64,000 nucleotides of DNA from Azospirillum oryzae. GTDB lineage: Bacteria; Pseudomonadota; Alphaproteobacteria; Azospirillales; Azospirillaceae. Made by a program: the position numbers and the translations under genes. The notes below the pieces were generated by a model. It was not told the DNA's origin and did no database searches. It saw only the letters and a program-made list of their open reading frames with translations. The number at the start of each line of letters is the position of its first letter. The stretch's first letter is position 1. Of this stretch, positions 1 to 7,622 are shown one piece after another. The stretch lies in the NCBI RefSeq assembly GCF_900177515.1, contig NZ_FXAK01000007.1:1224501-1288500 (forward strand), read 5' to 3'.

Positions 1-890
1 CCGTCCGCCACCTCGCGGCAGACATAGAAGTCGCCGCTGACCACGTCGCGCGGCCGCCACAGCACGAAATGCTCGGTCAGCCCGGCCGACAGCGCATCGG
101 CCGACGGCAGGATGGCGGACTGGATCAGCTGGGCGTAGTTGATGCTGTCCATGATGGCGCGGTTGGTGGCGGCCAGCGCCTCCGTCCGTTCGCGGACCCG
201 GCTTTCCAGGGTGCTGGTATGGTCCTGTACCGTCGCTGCCATCCGGTTGAAGCCGTCGGCCAGCATGCCGATCTCATCGATCCGCCGGGCATCCATGCGG
301 GCGCTATAGTCGCCGCGCGCCATGGCACTGGCCAACTGGGTCAGCCGCCGCAGCGGGCGCAGCACCATGCGGTTCAGCGTCAGCCCCAGCGCCACCATCG
401 CCCCCAGCAGCGACAGCAGCAACAGACCGGCCACCGGGACCAGCGCGTTCAGCGTCGCCTGCCGCACCTCGGCCGTCGAATAGACGATGCGCAGATGCCC
501 GACCGTCTGCACCCGTCCTTCGCGCCCATGCAGGACGATGGGGCGCTCGACCGTGATGCGGCCGGCGCCGTCCCCGACCTCTCCCGACGAGGTCATTGCC
601 AGCGGTTCGTCGCGGTCGGTCTCGAAGACGGCGATGGAGCGGATGGCCGGATCGCGGACGGTCAACGCTTCGATCATGCGCTCGGCACTGCGGGTGTCGA
701 GTTCCCACACCGGGCCGCTCAGCGCGTCGGCCTGGGTGGCGGCGACCAGTTCCGCCCGGTGCAGAAGGTCCTGGTGGCGCTGCCCCTCGACGATGTGGTC
801 GGACAGCAGCATCGCGGCGGCGCCGATGCTCGCCGTCGTCAGCAGAATGGCCCCGGCCACCCGCGCCAGCAGGGAGGATCGCCGCCTCAC
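1..890 (-). CDS. Membrane PP2C/SpoIIE-type serine phosphatase, SiaA-like (3' end outside window)
   Basis: Partial gene: 296 codons are visible and the C-terminus lies beyond base 1. Reading from a GTG at 890, there is a membrane segment at about residues 7-29, a periplasmic stretch at 30-150, a second membrane segment at about 148-171, a HAMP-like region (172-225), a short coiled coil (225-245) and the start of a PP2C/SpoIIE phosphatase domain from about residue 250. That domain carries RPRDVVSGDFY (279-289), whose Asp is the expected first metal ligand. This layout matches SiaA-like biofilm-control phosphatases, which dephosphorylate an anti-sigma-antagonist-like partner (family knowledge). 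The start overlaps the upstream stop as GTGA, so the pair is probably translationally coupled. Confidence 0.8.
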   Translation of the reverse strand, partial: MRRRSSLLARVAGAILLTTASIGAAAMLLSDHIVEGQRHQDLLHRAELVAATQADALSGPVWELDTRSAERMIEALTVRDPAIRSIAVFETDRDEPLAMTSSGEVGDGAGRITVERPIVLHGREGRVQTVGHLRIVYSTAEVRQATLNALVPVAGLLLLSLLGAMVALGLTLNRMVLRPLRRLTQLASAMARGDYSARMDARRIDEIGMLADGFNRMAATVQDHTSTLESRVRERTEALAATNRAIMDSINYAQLIQSAILPSADALSAGLTEHFVLWRPRDVVSGDFYVCREVAD

Positions 891-1669
891 GCGATGATTC
901 CGCTGCGCCGCCACAAGGTTTCCAGCCGTCCGTCCGCCGCCAGCCGGTTCAGCAGCGCGTCGAGCCAGCCGGCGGTGATCGCCCGGCCGCTCCGCGTCAG
1001 GATGGTGTGCTCGTAAATCTGGTCGATGCGCTCGGACACCAGGACCTGCCGGGCCAATTCCGGCTCGCGCTGCAGGAAGCGGGTCAGGAAGGAGCGGGTG
1101 ACGATGGCGAGGTCGGCTCGGCCGGCGACGACGCTGCGGACATTGCCCTCATGCGTCACGGTGACGCGGGTGTGATGGCGCTGCTCCAGCAGCTTGGGGT
1201 CCGCCTCGAACCCGGCAAAGGCGTAGTGATAGCCCAGACGCCCGAGAATCGACTTGCCGTTCAGGTCGTCGAAATAATTCTGGTCGCGTCCCGGCGCCGC
1301 CTTCGCGACGAATATCTCCGCGTCGTGCAGGAATGGCCGGGTGGCATCGACCGGACGATCCTGCCAGCCCCAGTTGAGGCATTCGAAGGCGATCATGTCG
1401 AATCGCCCCTGTTCCAGATCCTCATAGCGCCGCTGCGGGGCGGTCCTCACCATGTCGAACCGGAATTCATCCTGCGCGGCATTGAACAGGTCCAGCAGGT
1501 CGCGCGTGACGCCGCCGCCCGTTTCGTCGACATAGGGCGGAAACTCATAGGCGCCGACACGGATGACGGTGGGGTGCGCCGCCGCCGGCCGCGACTCCAG
1601 GAAGGGCAGGGCGGAGAGGAGAGGCAGCGCGGTCTGCAAAACCCTGCGGCGGGATAGCGGCCCCGTCAT
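887..1669 (-). CDS. Periplasmic solute-binding protein, amino-acid (PAAT/SBP_bac_3) type
   Basis: 260 aa. The ATG at 1669 was chosen because GGAGAGG precedes it at good spacing; an in-frame start at 1693 would only add eight residues. The N-terminus has SRRRVLQ plus a hydrophobic segment ending in AAA, which resembles a Tat-type signal. The mature part begins IRVGAYEFPPYVDE, typical of family-3 solute-binding proteins, and retains the two-lobe hallmarks such as GRLGYHYAF and AIVTRSFL. No permease or ATPase gene adjoins it. Its stop overlaps the start of the membrane phosphatase gene by four bases, so it may be a sensory ligand-binding partner of that phosphatase rather than a transport component (inference). 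The ligand is unknown. Confidence 0.8.
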   Translation of the reverse strand: MTGPLSRRRVLQTALPLLSALPFLESRPAAAHPTVIRVGAYEFPPYVDETGGGVTRDLLDLFNAAQDEFRFDMVRTAPQRRYEDLEQGRFDMIAFECLNWGWQDRPVDATRPFLHDAEIFVAKAAPGRDQNYFDDLNGKSILGRLGYHYAFAGFEADPKLLEQRHHTRVTVTHEGNVRSVVAGRADLAIVTRSFLTRFLQREPELARQVLVSERIDQIYEHTILTRSGRAITAGWLDALLNRLAADGRLETLWRRSGIIA

Positions 1670-1785
1670 CGCGCCCCTCTCCTGTAACCCCAATTCGCGT
1701 AAAGGTCAGTCTACCCCCGTATGCACCCATGCCGCAATGCGGGACATTCCCTTATTAAGAGAGTTCGCATGAAACCTCCCCGGCC

Positions 1786-3567
1786 TCAGGCCGCCTCGGT
1801 GGCGCGCTCCTGCTCGCGGTCGGCCAGTTCGGCGATCTCGCCGCCGCTCAGGGTCTCACGCTCCAGCAGAGCCTGGGCGATGCCGTCCAGCGCCTCGCGG
1901 TTGCTGCGCAGCAGGCGGCGGGCATGCTCCATGCCTTCGTCGGTGATTCGGCGCACCTCCTCGTCGATTCGCCAGGCCGTCCGTTCCGACCGCGCGCCCG
2001 GCTCCGCCGCCGCATGGGCGACAAAGCCGATCTCCTCGCTCATTCCCCAGGCGGTGACCATGCGGCGGGCCAGATCGGTGGCGGCGCGGAAGTCAGCCTC
2101 GGCCCCGGTGGTGACGTGATCGGGACCGAAGGCCATCTCCTCCGCCGCGCGGCCGGCCATGGCGACGGCGATGTCGGCCATCAGCTTGGCGCGCGAGACC
2201 GATACGCGGTCGCCCTCCGGCAGCCGCACCACCATGCCCAGCGCGCCGCCGCGCGGGATGATGGTCGCCTTGTGGATCGGGTCGGCCTGCGGGCAGCGCA
2301 AGGACACCAGCGCGTGGCCGGCCTCATGCACCGCGATAAGCCGCCGCTCGTGCGCCGTCAGGGCGAGGCTGCGGCGTTCCGTGCCCATCAGCACGCGGTC
2401 CTTGGCGGCCTCGTAGTCCGCCATGGTGACGACGACGCGGCCCTGGCGCGCCGCCGACAGCGCCGCCTCGTTGGTCAGGTTGGCGAGTTCGGCGCCGGAG
2501 AAGCCCGGCGTGCCGCGCGCCACGGTGCGGGTGCAGACGTCGGGAGCCAGGGTCAGGCGGCCGGCATGGACGCCCAGGATCGCCTCGCGCCCGGCAACGT
2601 CGGGCAGGCTGACATGGATGTGGCGGTCGAAGCGGCCGGGGCGCAGCACGGCGGGGTCCAGCATTTCCGACCGGTTCGTGGCGGCGATCACCACCACCTC
2701 TCCGCCCTCGACGATGCCGTCCATCTCCACCAGAAGCTGGTTCAGCGTCTGCTCGCGTTCCGAATGGCTGGTCGATTCGCCGCGCTTGCCGGCCAGCGCG
2801 TCAATCTCGTCGATGAACAGGATGCAGGGGGCGTTGGCGCGGGCGGTCTTGAACAGGCTGCGCACGCGCGCCGCGCCCAGCCCGACGAACATCTCGACGA
2901 AATCCGACCCCGACGCGGCGAAGAAGGGCACGCCGGCCTCGCCTGCCGCCGCCTTGGCCAGCATGGTCTTGCCGGTGCCGGGCGGGCCGACCAGCAGGAT
3001 GCCCTTCGGCACGCGGGCACCGGCCATGGCGAAGCGGCGCGGGTCCTTCAGGAACTGCACCGTCTCGCGCAGCTCCTCCTTCGCCTCGTCGACGCCGGCC
3101 ACGTCGGCGAACACCGTGTTGGTGTCCTCCGGCCGCACTCGGGTGGCGCGGCCCATGCCGAAGAACTGTCCGCCGCTCATCAGCAGTCCGCCGATCAGCA
3201 GGGCCACCACCACGAAGGGCGCGGCGCGGTCCAGCACGCCGACCGTCTGCGCCATCAGCCCGCCCGGCCCCTCTTCGAAGGAGATGGCGACCGCGTGGGC
3301 GCGCAGTTCCTTCAGCAGATCGTCGGTGACCGGCATGACGACGCGATAGCGGCTGCCGTCGGCGGCCAGCGCATGGCCGGTGCCGTTGGCGAAGGTGATG
3401 GAGCTGATCTCCCCGCGGCCCGCCTGCTCGATCAGCGCGCTGTAGGTGGCCGGCCGCTCGTTCGCCCGCTGGTGGTGATCGTACCAGGCGGCGAAACCGA
3501 GCCACGCGGCGAGCAGGGCGGCCAGGACGGCGAGTGCGATCAGCAGGCGTTTCGGCAGCGTGGGCAT
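1786..3567 (-). CDS. ftsH: ATP-dependent zinc metalloprotease, FtsH family (compact paralogue)
   Basis: 593 aa, somewhat shorter than housekeeping FtsH (about 640). Two membrane helices (about 8-28 and 115-133) flank a small periplasmic domain. The AAA module has Walker A GPPGTGKT (194-201), pore motif MFVGLGA (canonical is FVGVGA), Walker B ILFIDEID (249-256) and arginine fingers in RPGRFDR (309-315). The protease domain has the zinc site HEAGH (414-418) and a third ligand, Asp, at about 492. All catalytic residues are present, so it should be active in membrane-protein quality control. The neighbours are not tilS/hpf/folP as around the housekeeping copy, which suggests a second, specialised paralogue (inference). 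Confidence 0.88.
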   Translation of the reverse strand: MPTLPKRLLIALAVLAALLAAWLGFAAWYDHHQRANERPATYSALIEQAGRGEISSITFANGTGHALAADGSRYRVVMPVTDDLLKELRAHAVAISFEEGPGGLMAQTVGVLDRAAPFVVVALLIGGLLMSGGQFFGMGRATRVRPEDTNTVFADVAGVDEAKEELRETVQFLKDPRRFAMAGARVPKGILLVGPPGTGKTMLAKAAAGEAGVPFFAASGSDFVEMFVGLGAARVRSLFKTARANAPCILFIDEIDALAGKRGESTSHSEREQTLNQLLVEMDGIVEGGEVVVIAATNRSEMLDPAVLRPGRFDRHIHVSLPDVAGREAILGVHAGRLTLAPDVCTRTVARGTPGFSGAELANLTNEAALSAARQGRVVVTMADYEAAKDRVLMGTERRSLALTAHERRLIAVHEAGHALVSLRCPQADPIHKATIIPRGGALGMVVRLPEGDRVSVSRAKLMADIAVAMAGRAAEEMAFGPDHVTTGAEADFRAATDLARRMVTAWGMSEEIGFVAHAAAEPGARSERTAWRIDEEVRRITDEGMEHARRLLRSNREALDGIAQALLERETLSGGEIAELADREQERATEAA

Positions 3568-3835
3568 ATCGGCTCCGCGAAGGGAAAAGGGCTGGCTTTC
3601 GATCTATGCCATTGATGGAAGCATTGATGCTGGACGGCAGGCCGCCGCGGCAACCGATAAGGCCCCGCGTCCCTTCTTTGACACCGTAAGCGGTGCGTTT
3701 GCGGAATGGCTCCTTTCGGATTCTACGGAGATCTCAAGCGGTTGCCGATAGGCTCCAGTTCGGACAGTATGGCACTCCAACCAAAGCGCATCGCCTGCCG
3801 AACCGCACCGCCAAAAAGATAAGGACCACACCGAC

Positions 3836-4657
3836 ATGGCCGAGGCCGCCGCGGCGCCCGCCCTTCAGCTGGAAGGCGTGACCTGCACCTTTCCCTCACC
3901 CGACGGCCGGGGACGATCCTACACCGCCGTACAGGGCGCCAGCTTCACCGTCGCCGATGGGGAGTTCGTATCCATCGTCGGCCCGACCGGCAGCGGCAAG
4001 TCGACGATGCTGAACGTCGCCGCCGGCCTGCTGAAACCCAGCGAGGGCAGGGCGCTGACCTTCGGGCAGCCGGTGACCGGCATCAATCCCAAGGCAGGCT
4101 ACATGTTCCAGGCCGAAGCGCTGATGCCCTGGAAGTCGGCGCTCGACAATGTCGCCGCCGGGCTGGAGTTCCGCGGCGTCTCGAAGGCGGAGGCGCGGGA
4201 GCGCGCCCGGCCCTGGCTGTCCCGCGTCGGGCTGGAAGGATTCGGCGACCGCTTTCCGCACCAGCTGTCGGGCGGCATGCGCAAGCGCGTGGCGCTGGCT
4301 CAGACGCTGATCGTCGATCCGAAGATCATCCTGATGGACGAGCCCTTCTCGGCGCTCGACGTCCAGACCCGCCAGATGATGGAGAACGAGCTGCTCGACC
4401 TCTGGGCGGCGGACCGCAAGTCGGTGGTCTTCATCACCCACGACCTGGAGGAGGCGATCGCCATGTCCGACCGGGTGCTGGTGCTGTCCGCCGGACCGGG
4501 GGCGCGGCTCATCGGCGAATACCGCATCGACCTGGACCGTCCGCGCGACGTGGCGGAAATCCGCATGACCCCGCGCTTCCTCGCATTGCACCAGGAGATC
4601 TGGGCGCAACTGCGCGACGAAGTGCTGAAGGGCTACGCCCAGACCAAGCTGCGGTGA
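3836..4657 (+). CDS. ABC transporter ATP-binding protein, SsuB/TauB/NrtD-like
   Basis: 273 aa cytoplasmic ATPase of a three-gene importer. It shows Walker A GPTGSGKS (49-56), Q-loop in MFQAEALMPW (90-99), signature LSGGM (144-148), Walker B ILMDEP (165-170), D-loop SALD and H-loop FITHD. The MPW after the Q-loop and QTR after the D-loop are typical of the nitrate/sulfonate/taurine-type group. The permease begins 7 bases after its stop and the binding protein follows, so the order is ATPase, permease, binding protein. The substrate cannot be read from the sequence. The upstream 268-bp gap (3568-3835) must hold the promoter, but no convincing -35/-10 pair stands out. Confidence 0.9.
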   Translation: MAEAAAAPALQLEGVTCTFPSPDGRGRSYTAVQGASFTVADGEFVSIVGPTGSGKSTMLNVAAGLLKPSEGRALTFGQPVTGINPKAGYMFQAEALMPWKSALDNVAAGLEFRGVSKAEARERARPWLSRVGLEGFGDRFPHQLSGGMRKRVALAQTLIVDPKIILMDEPFSALDVQTRQMMENELLDLWAADRKSVVFITHDLEEAIAMSDRVLVLSAGPGARLIGEYRIDLDRPRDVAEIRMTPRFLALHQEIWAQLRDEVLKGYAQTKLR

Positions 4658-4664
4658 CGACATC

Positions 4665-5465
4665 ATGAGATCCCACGCCAAACGCCTGCCCAGCCGACCG
4701 GTCATCCTGCTGCTTCAGCTGGGCGTCCTGATCGCCTTCTTCCTGATCTGGCATGTCCTGACCGACACCAAGATCCTCAGCCCCTTCTTCTTCGGCACGC
4801 CGGGGGCGGTGCTGGCCCGCACCTGGGCCGATTTCGCCTCGGGCGTCATCTGGTATCACCTGGGCATCACGCTGCTGGAGACCGCGCTGGCCTTCGTCAT
4901 CGGCACGGTGGCCGGCATCGCCTTCGGCTTCTGGTTCGCCCGCGCGCCGTTGGTCTCCATCGTCTTCGACCCTTACATCAAGGCGGTCAACGCGCTGCCC
5001 CGCGTGGTGCTGGCGCCGATCTTCGCGCTGTGGCTCGGGCTCGGCATCTGGTCGAAGGTGGCGCTGGGGGTGACGCTGGTCTTCTTCATCGTCTTCTTCA
5101 ACGTCTATCAGGGCGTGAAGGAGGTCAGCCCGGTGGTGCTGGCCAACGCCCGCATGCTGGGCGCCAGCTCCCGCGATCTGTTCCGGCACGTCTATCTGCC
5201 CTCGGCCCTGTCCTGGGTCTTCTCCTCGCTGCACACCGCCGTCGGCTTCGCCATGGTCGGCGCGGTGGTGGGCGAGTATCTGGGCTCCGCCGCCGGGCTG
5301 GGCTATCGCATCCATCAGGCGGAGGGCGTGTTCGACACCGTCGGCGTCTTCTCCGGCATGCTGGTGCTGACGATCTTCGTCGTCCTGATCGACACCGGCG
5401 TCACCATGATCGAGAAGCGGCTTCTGCACTGGCGCCCGCAGGACAATCACGGCGGGCAGCACTGA
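4665..5465 (+). CDS. ABC transporter permease, SsuC/TauC-like
   Basis: 266 aa integral membrane protein with about six hydrophobic segments, the first at residues 10-30 (ILLLQLGVLIAFFLIW). The EAA loop that docks to the ATPase lies in the middle (VLANARMLGASSRDLFRHVYLPSAL), matching the BPD_transp_1 family. The C-terminus ends a few residues after the last membrane helix. It lies between the ATPase and binding-protein genes, with 7 bp and 33 bp gaps, so the three are almost certainly one operon and one importer. Confidence 0.9.
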   Translation: MRSHAKRLPSRPVILLLQLGVLIAFFLIWHVLTDTKILSPFFFGTPGAVLARTWADFASGVIWYHLGITLLETALAFVIGTVAGIAFGFWFARAPLVSIVFDPYIKAVNALPRVVLAPIFALWLGLGIWSKVALGVTLVFFIVFFNVYQGVKEVSPVVLANARMLGASSRDLFRHVYLPSALSWVFSSLHTAVGFAMVGAVVGEYLGSAAGLGYRIHQAEGVFDTVGVFSGMLVLTIFVVLIDTGVTMIEKRLLHWRPQDNHGGQH

Positions 5466-5498
5466 AATCCAATACGGATTCCAAAAGGGAGGGAACCA

Positions 5499-6527
5499 AT
5501 GAAATTCAAATCGCTGATCGCGGCCGCCGCGGTCGCTCTGACCCTGGGAACGGCCGGACTGGCCGCGGCGCAGGACAAGCTCGAGAAGACCGACATCAAG
5601 ATCGCGGTCGGCGGCAAGCCGCTGCTCTACTATCTTCCGCTGACGCTGGCCGAGCGGCTGGGCTACTTCAAGGATGCCGGCCTGAACGTCGAGATCAGCG
5701 ACTTCGGCGGCGGCGCCAAGAGCCTGCAGGCCCTGGTCGGCGGCTCGGCCGACGTGGTCACCGGCGCCTACGACCACACCATCCAGATGCAGGCCAAGGG
5801 CCAGCCGATCGTCGCGGTCACCCAGCTCGGCCGCTATCCCGGCATCGTGCTGGCCGCCGTCAACAAGGCCGGCACCATCAAGTCGGTGAAAGACTTGAAG
5901 GGCAAGAAGGTCGGCGTGACCGCCCCCGGCTCCTCCACCAACTTCATGCTGAACTACGTACTCACCTCCATGGGCATGAAGCCGGACGACGTGTCGGTCA
6001 TCGGCGTCGGCGGCGGCGCCAGCGCCATCGCCGCGATCAAGCGCGGAGAGATCGACGCCATCGTCAACCTCGACCCGGTCATCAGCCAGGCCGAGGCCGA
6101 CGGCGACATCACCGTGCTGGCCGACACCCGGACGGCCAAGGGCACGATGGAGGTCTACGGCGGCCCCTATCCCGCCGCCGTGCTCTACACCAGGCCGGAC
6201 TTCGTGAAGGAGTACCCGAAGACCACCCAGGCGCTGGCCGACGTCTTCGTCCGCACCCTGCTGTGGCTGAACAAGGCCAGCACCGATGACGTGCTGAAGG
6301 TGCTGCCGCCGGAGTATTTCCTGGGCAACAAGGACCTCTACGCCCAGGCCTTCGAGCATTCCAAGCCGACCTATTCGCCCGACGGCCGCTTCACCCAGGA
6401 CGGCGCCGAAGCCGCGCTGAAGGTGCTGAAGGCCTTCGATCCGGCGGTGGCGTCGGCCAACATCGACCTGTCCAAGACCTACACCAACCAGTTCGCCGAG
6501 GATTCCCTGAAGCGCCTGCAGAAGTGA
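5499..6527 (+). CDS. ABC transporter substrate-binding protein, NMT1/SsuA family
   Basis: 342 aa secreted protein. An N-terminal signal peptide (hydrophobic core about 6-20) ends near AAA-QDK. The mature part has the NMT1/THI5-SsuA layout: KIAVGGKPLLYYLPLTLAERLGYF, then GGGAKSLQALVGGSADVVTGAYDH, and later KGKKVGVTAPGSSTN at the second lobe. The ribosome-binding site GGGAGGG lies 6-12 bases before the ATG. Relatives bind sulfonates, taurine, nitrate, pyrimidine precursors or aromatic acids, so the ligand is left open. The gene closes the operon, with a strong terminator 39 bp downstream. Confidence 0.9.
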   Translation: MKFKSLIAAAAVALTLGTAGLAAAQDKLEKTDIKIAVGGKPLLYYLPLTLAERLGYFKDAGLNVEISDFGGGAKSLQALVGGSADVVTGAYDHTIQMQAKGQPIVAVTQLGRYPGIVLAAVNKAGTIKSVKDLKGKKVGVTAPGSSTNFMLNYVLTSMGMKPDDVSVIGVGGGASAIAAIKRGEIDAIVNLDPVISQAEADGDITVLADTRTAKGTMEVYGGPYPAAVLYTRPDFVKEYPKTTQALADVFVRTLLWLNKASTDDVLKVLPPEYFLGNKDLYAQAFEHSKPTYSPDGRFTQDGAEAALKVLKAFDPAVASANIDLSKTYTNQFAEDSLKRLQK

Positions 6528-6565
6528 GCCTGCCGGCCGCTTCGGAATACCCATAGAAAAAATGT

Positions 6566-6593
6566 GGGCGCGGCAGAATGTCGCGCCCTTTTT
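6566..6593 (+). terminator. Rho-independent terminator of the ABC importer operon
   Basis: Perfect 7-bp stem GGGCGCG (6566-6572) and CGCGCCC (6582-6588) with a 9-base loop, followed directly by TTTTT. It lies 39 bp after the binding-protein stop and before the next gene on the same strand. Confidence 0.85.
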
Positions 6594-6677
6594 CATGCTG
6601 CATCGCCGTTAGACTGGACGAAATCGGTCCTGATTGCCCCTCCGGCCAGGACCTCCCATCCAGCAGCGGAGTGCCCC

Positions 6678-7112
6678 ATGGCCGAGGTGATTTTCTACGG
6701 ATTGGCCGGTTGCCCGGCGAACGCCAAGCAGAAGCAGCAGCTGACCGCCGCCGGCCACAGGCTGGTCGAACGCGACCTCGCCACCGCCGATTTGACTGCC
6801 GCCGATCTCCGCGCCTTCTTCGGCGACAAGGAGGTCGATTCCTGGTTCAACCGCCGCGCCGCCGCGGTGAAGTCCGGCGCCGTCAAGCCCGCCGCCCTCG
6901 ACGAATCCACGGCGCTCGCGGCTATGCTGGCCGACCGCGACCTGATCCGCCGTCCGCTGATCCAGGTCGGCGACCGCCGCGAGGCCGGCTTCGACCCCAC
7001 CACGCTGCATGCCTGGATCGGCCTGACCTCCGGCGAGAGCTGCGACGACAAGCATGCCCGCGGCCAGTGCGACCACGGCCACCAGCACTTCGTCAAGGCG
7101 CCGGCGGCCTGA
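6678..7112 (+). CDS. ArsC/Spx-like thioredoxin-fold protein, nitrogenase-associated type
   Basis: 144 aa. The start is the ATG at 6678 (MAEVIFYG); the reading frame extends upstream but only through the terminator region. It begins with the thioredoxin-fold strand EVIFYGLAGCPANAKQK, with a single Cys where ArsC and Spx have their redox centre, and has the ArsC-like RRPLIQVGDR segment. The C-terminal tail is rich in Cys/His (ESCDDKHARGQCDHGHQHF), suggesting metal binding. This combination resembles the small nitrogenase-associated (NifO-like) family known mainly from diazotrophs, but no nif gene lies in this window. Function is otherwise unproven. Confidence 0.65.
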   Translation: MAEVIFYGLAGCPANAKQKQQLTAAGHRLVERDLATADLTAADLRAFFGDKEVDSWFNRRAAAVKSGAVKPAALDESTALAAMLADRDLIRRPLIQVGDRREAGFDPTTLHAWIGLTSGESCDDKHARGQCDHGHQHFVKAPAA

Positions 7113-7118
7113 CGACGC

Positions 7119-7514
7119 TTACTCCGGCGGCACTTCGCGCGGCTTGCGGTCCTCGCCGATGGCGACATAGGTGAACACGCCCTCCGTCACCTTGATCGGG
7201 TCGGAGCCGGAGCGTTCGCGCCGCACCCAGGTCTCGATGCGCACGCGCAGCGAGGTGCGGCCGACCTTCTCGATCCGGGCAAAGCAGCTGACCTCGTCGC
7301 CGACGAAGACCGGCTTGTGGAAGGTCATCGCCTCGATCCCGACGGTGGCGACGCGGCCATGGCTGCGCCGCACCGCCACCGTCCCGCCGGCCAGATCCAT
7401 CTGCGCCAGCAGCCAGCCGCCGAAGATGTCGCCGTTCGGGTTGGTGTCCGCCGGCATCGCGATGGCCCGCAGGGCAGGGCCATTGTCGAAGTCGTAAGTG
7501 TCCGCTGCGCTCAT
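7119..7514 (-). CDS. yciA: Acyl-CoA thioesterase, YciA-type hotdog protein
   Basis: 131 aa single hotdog domain that hydrolyses acyl-CoA esters in the cytoplasm. The start of the fold, RAIAMPADTNPNGDIFGGWLL, carries the N-P-NGDIFGGW signature of YciA/acyl-CoA hydrolases with its catalytic Asp, followed by the long helix AQMDLAGGTVAVRR. Strands VGDEVSCFARIEKVGRTS and VTEGVFTYVAI complete the domain. The ATG is preceded by GGAGGAAG. It is convergent with the ArsC-like gene (6-bp gap) and divergent from parE, with a 108-bp gap holding both promoters. Confidence 0.88.
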   Translation of the reverse strand: MSAADTYDFDNGPALRAIAMPADTNPNGDIFGGWLLAQMDLAGGTVAVRRSHGRVATVGIEAMTFHKPVFVGDEVSCFARIEKVGRTSLRVRIETWVRRERSGSDPIKVTEGVFTYVAIGEDRKPREVPPE

Positions 7515-7622
7515 GCTTCCTCCGGCGTCACGAAAAATTCCTGCCCCATAGCCTGTGGCACCGCACTATAAACGGCCCAGGACGCGCTTGCGCACCCCTG
7601 ACGAAATTCCTATCATCCCGTC

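Noticed and set aside
4509..6596. Very long open frame on the minus strand opposite the ABC permease and binding-protein genes
   Set aside because: It has no recognisable domain, is rich in His, Gln, Arg and Gly as expected from the antisense of GC-rich coding DNA, and faces two genes with clear family motifs.
7545..7575. Sigma-54 promoter (TGGCAC) between yciA and parE
   Set aside because: TGGCAC is present but no TTGC follows at the required spacing. The same applies to the TGGCAC near 3773.
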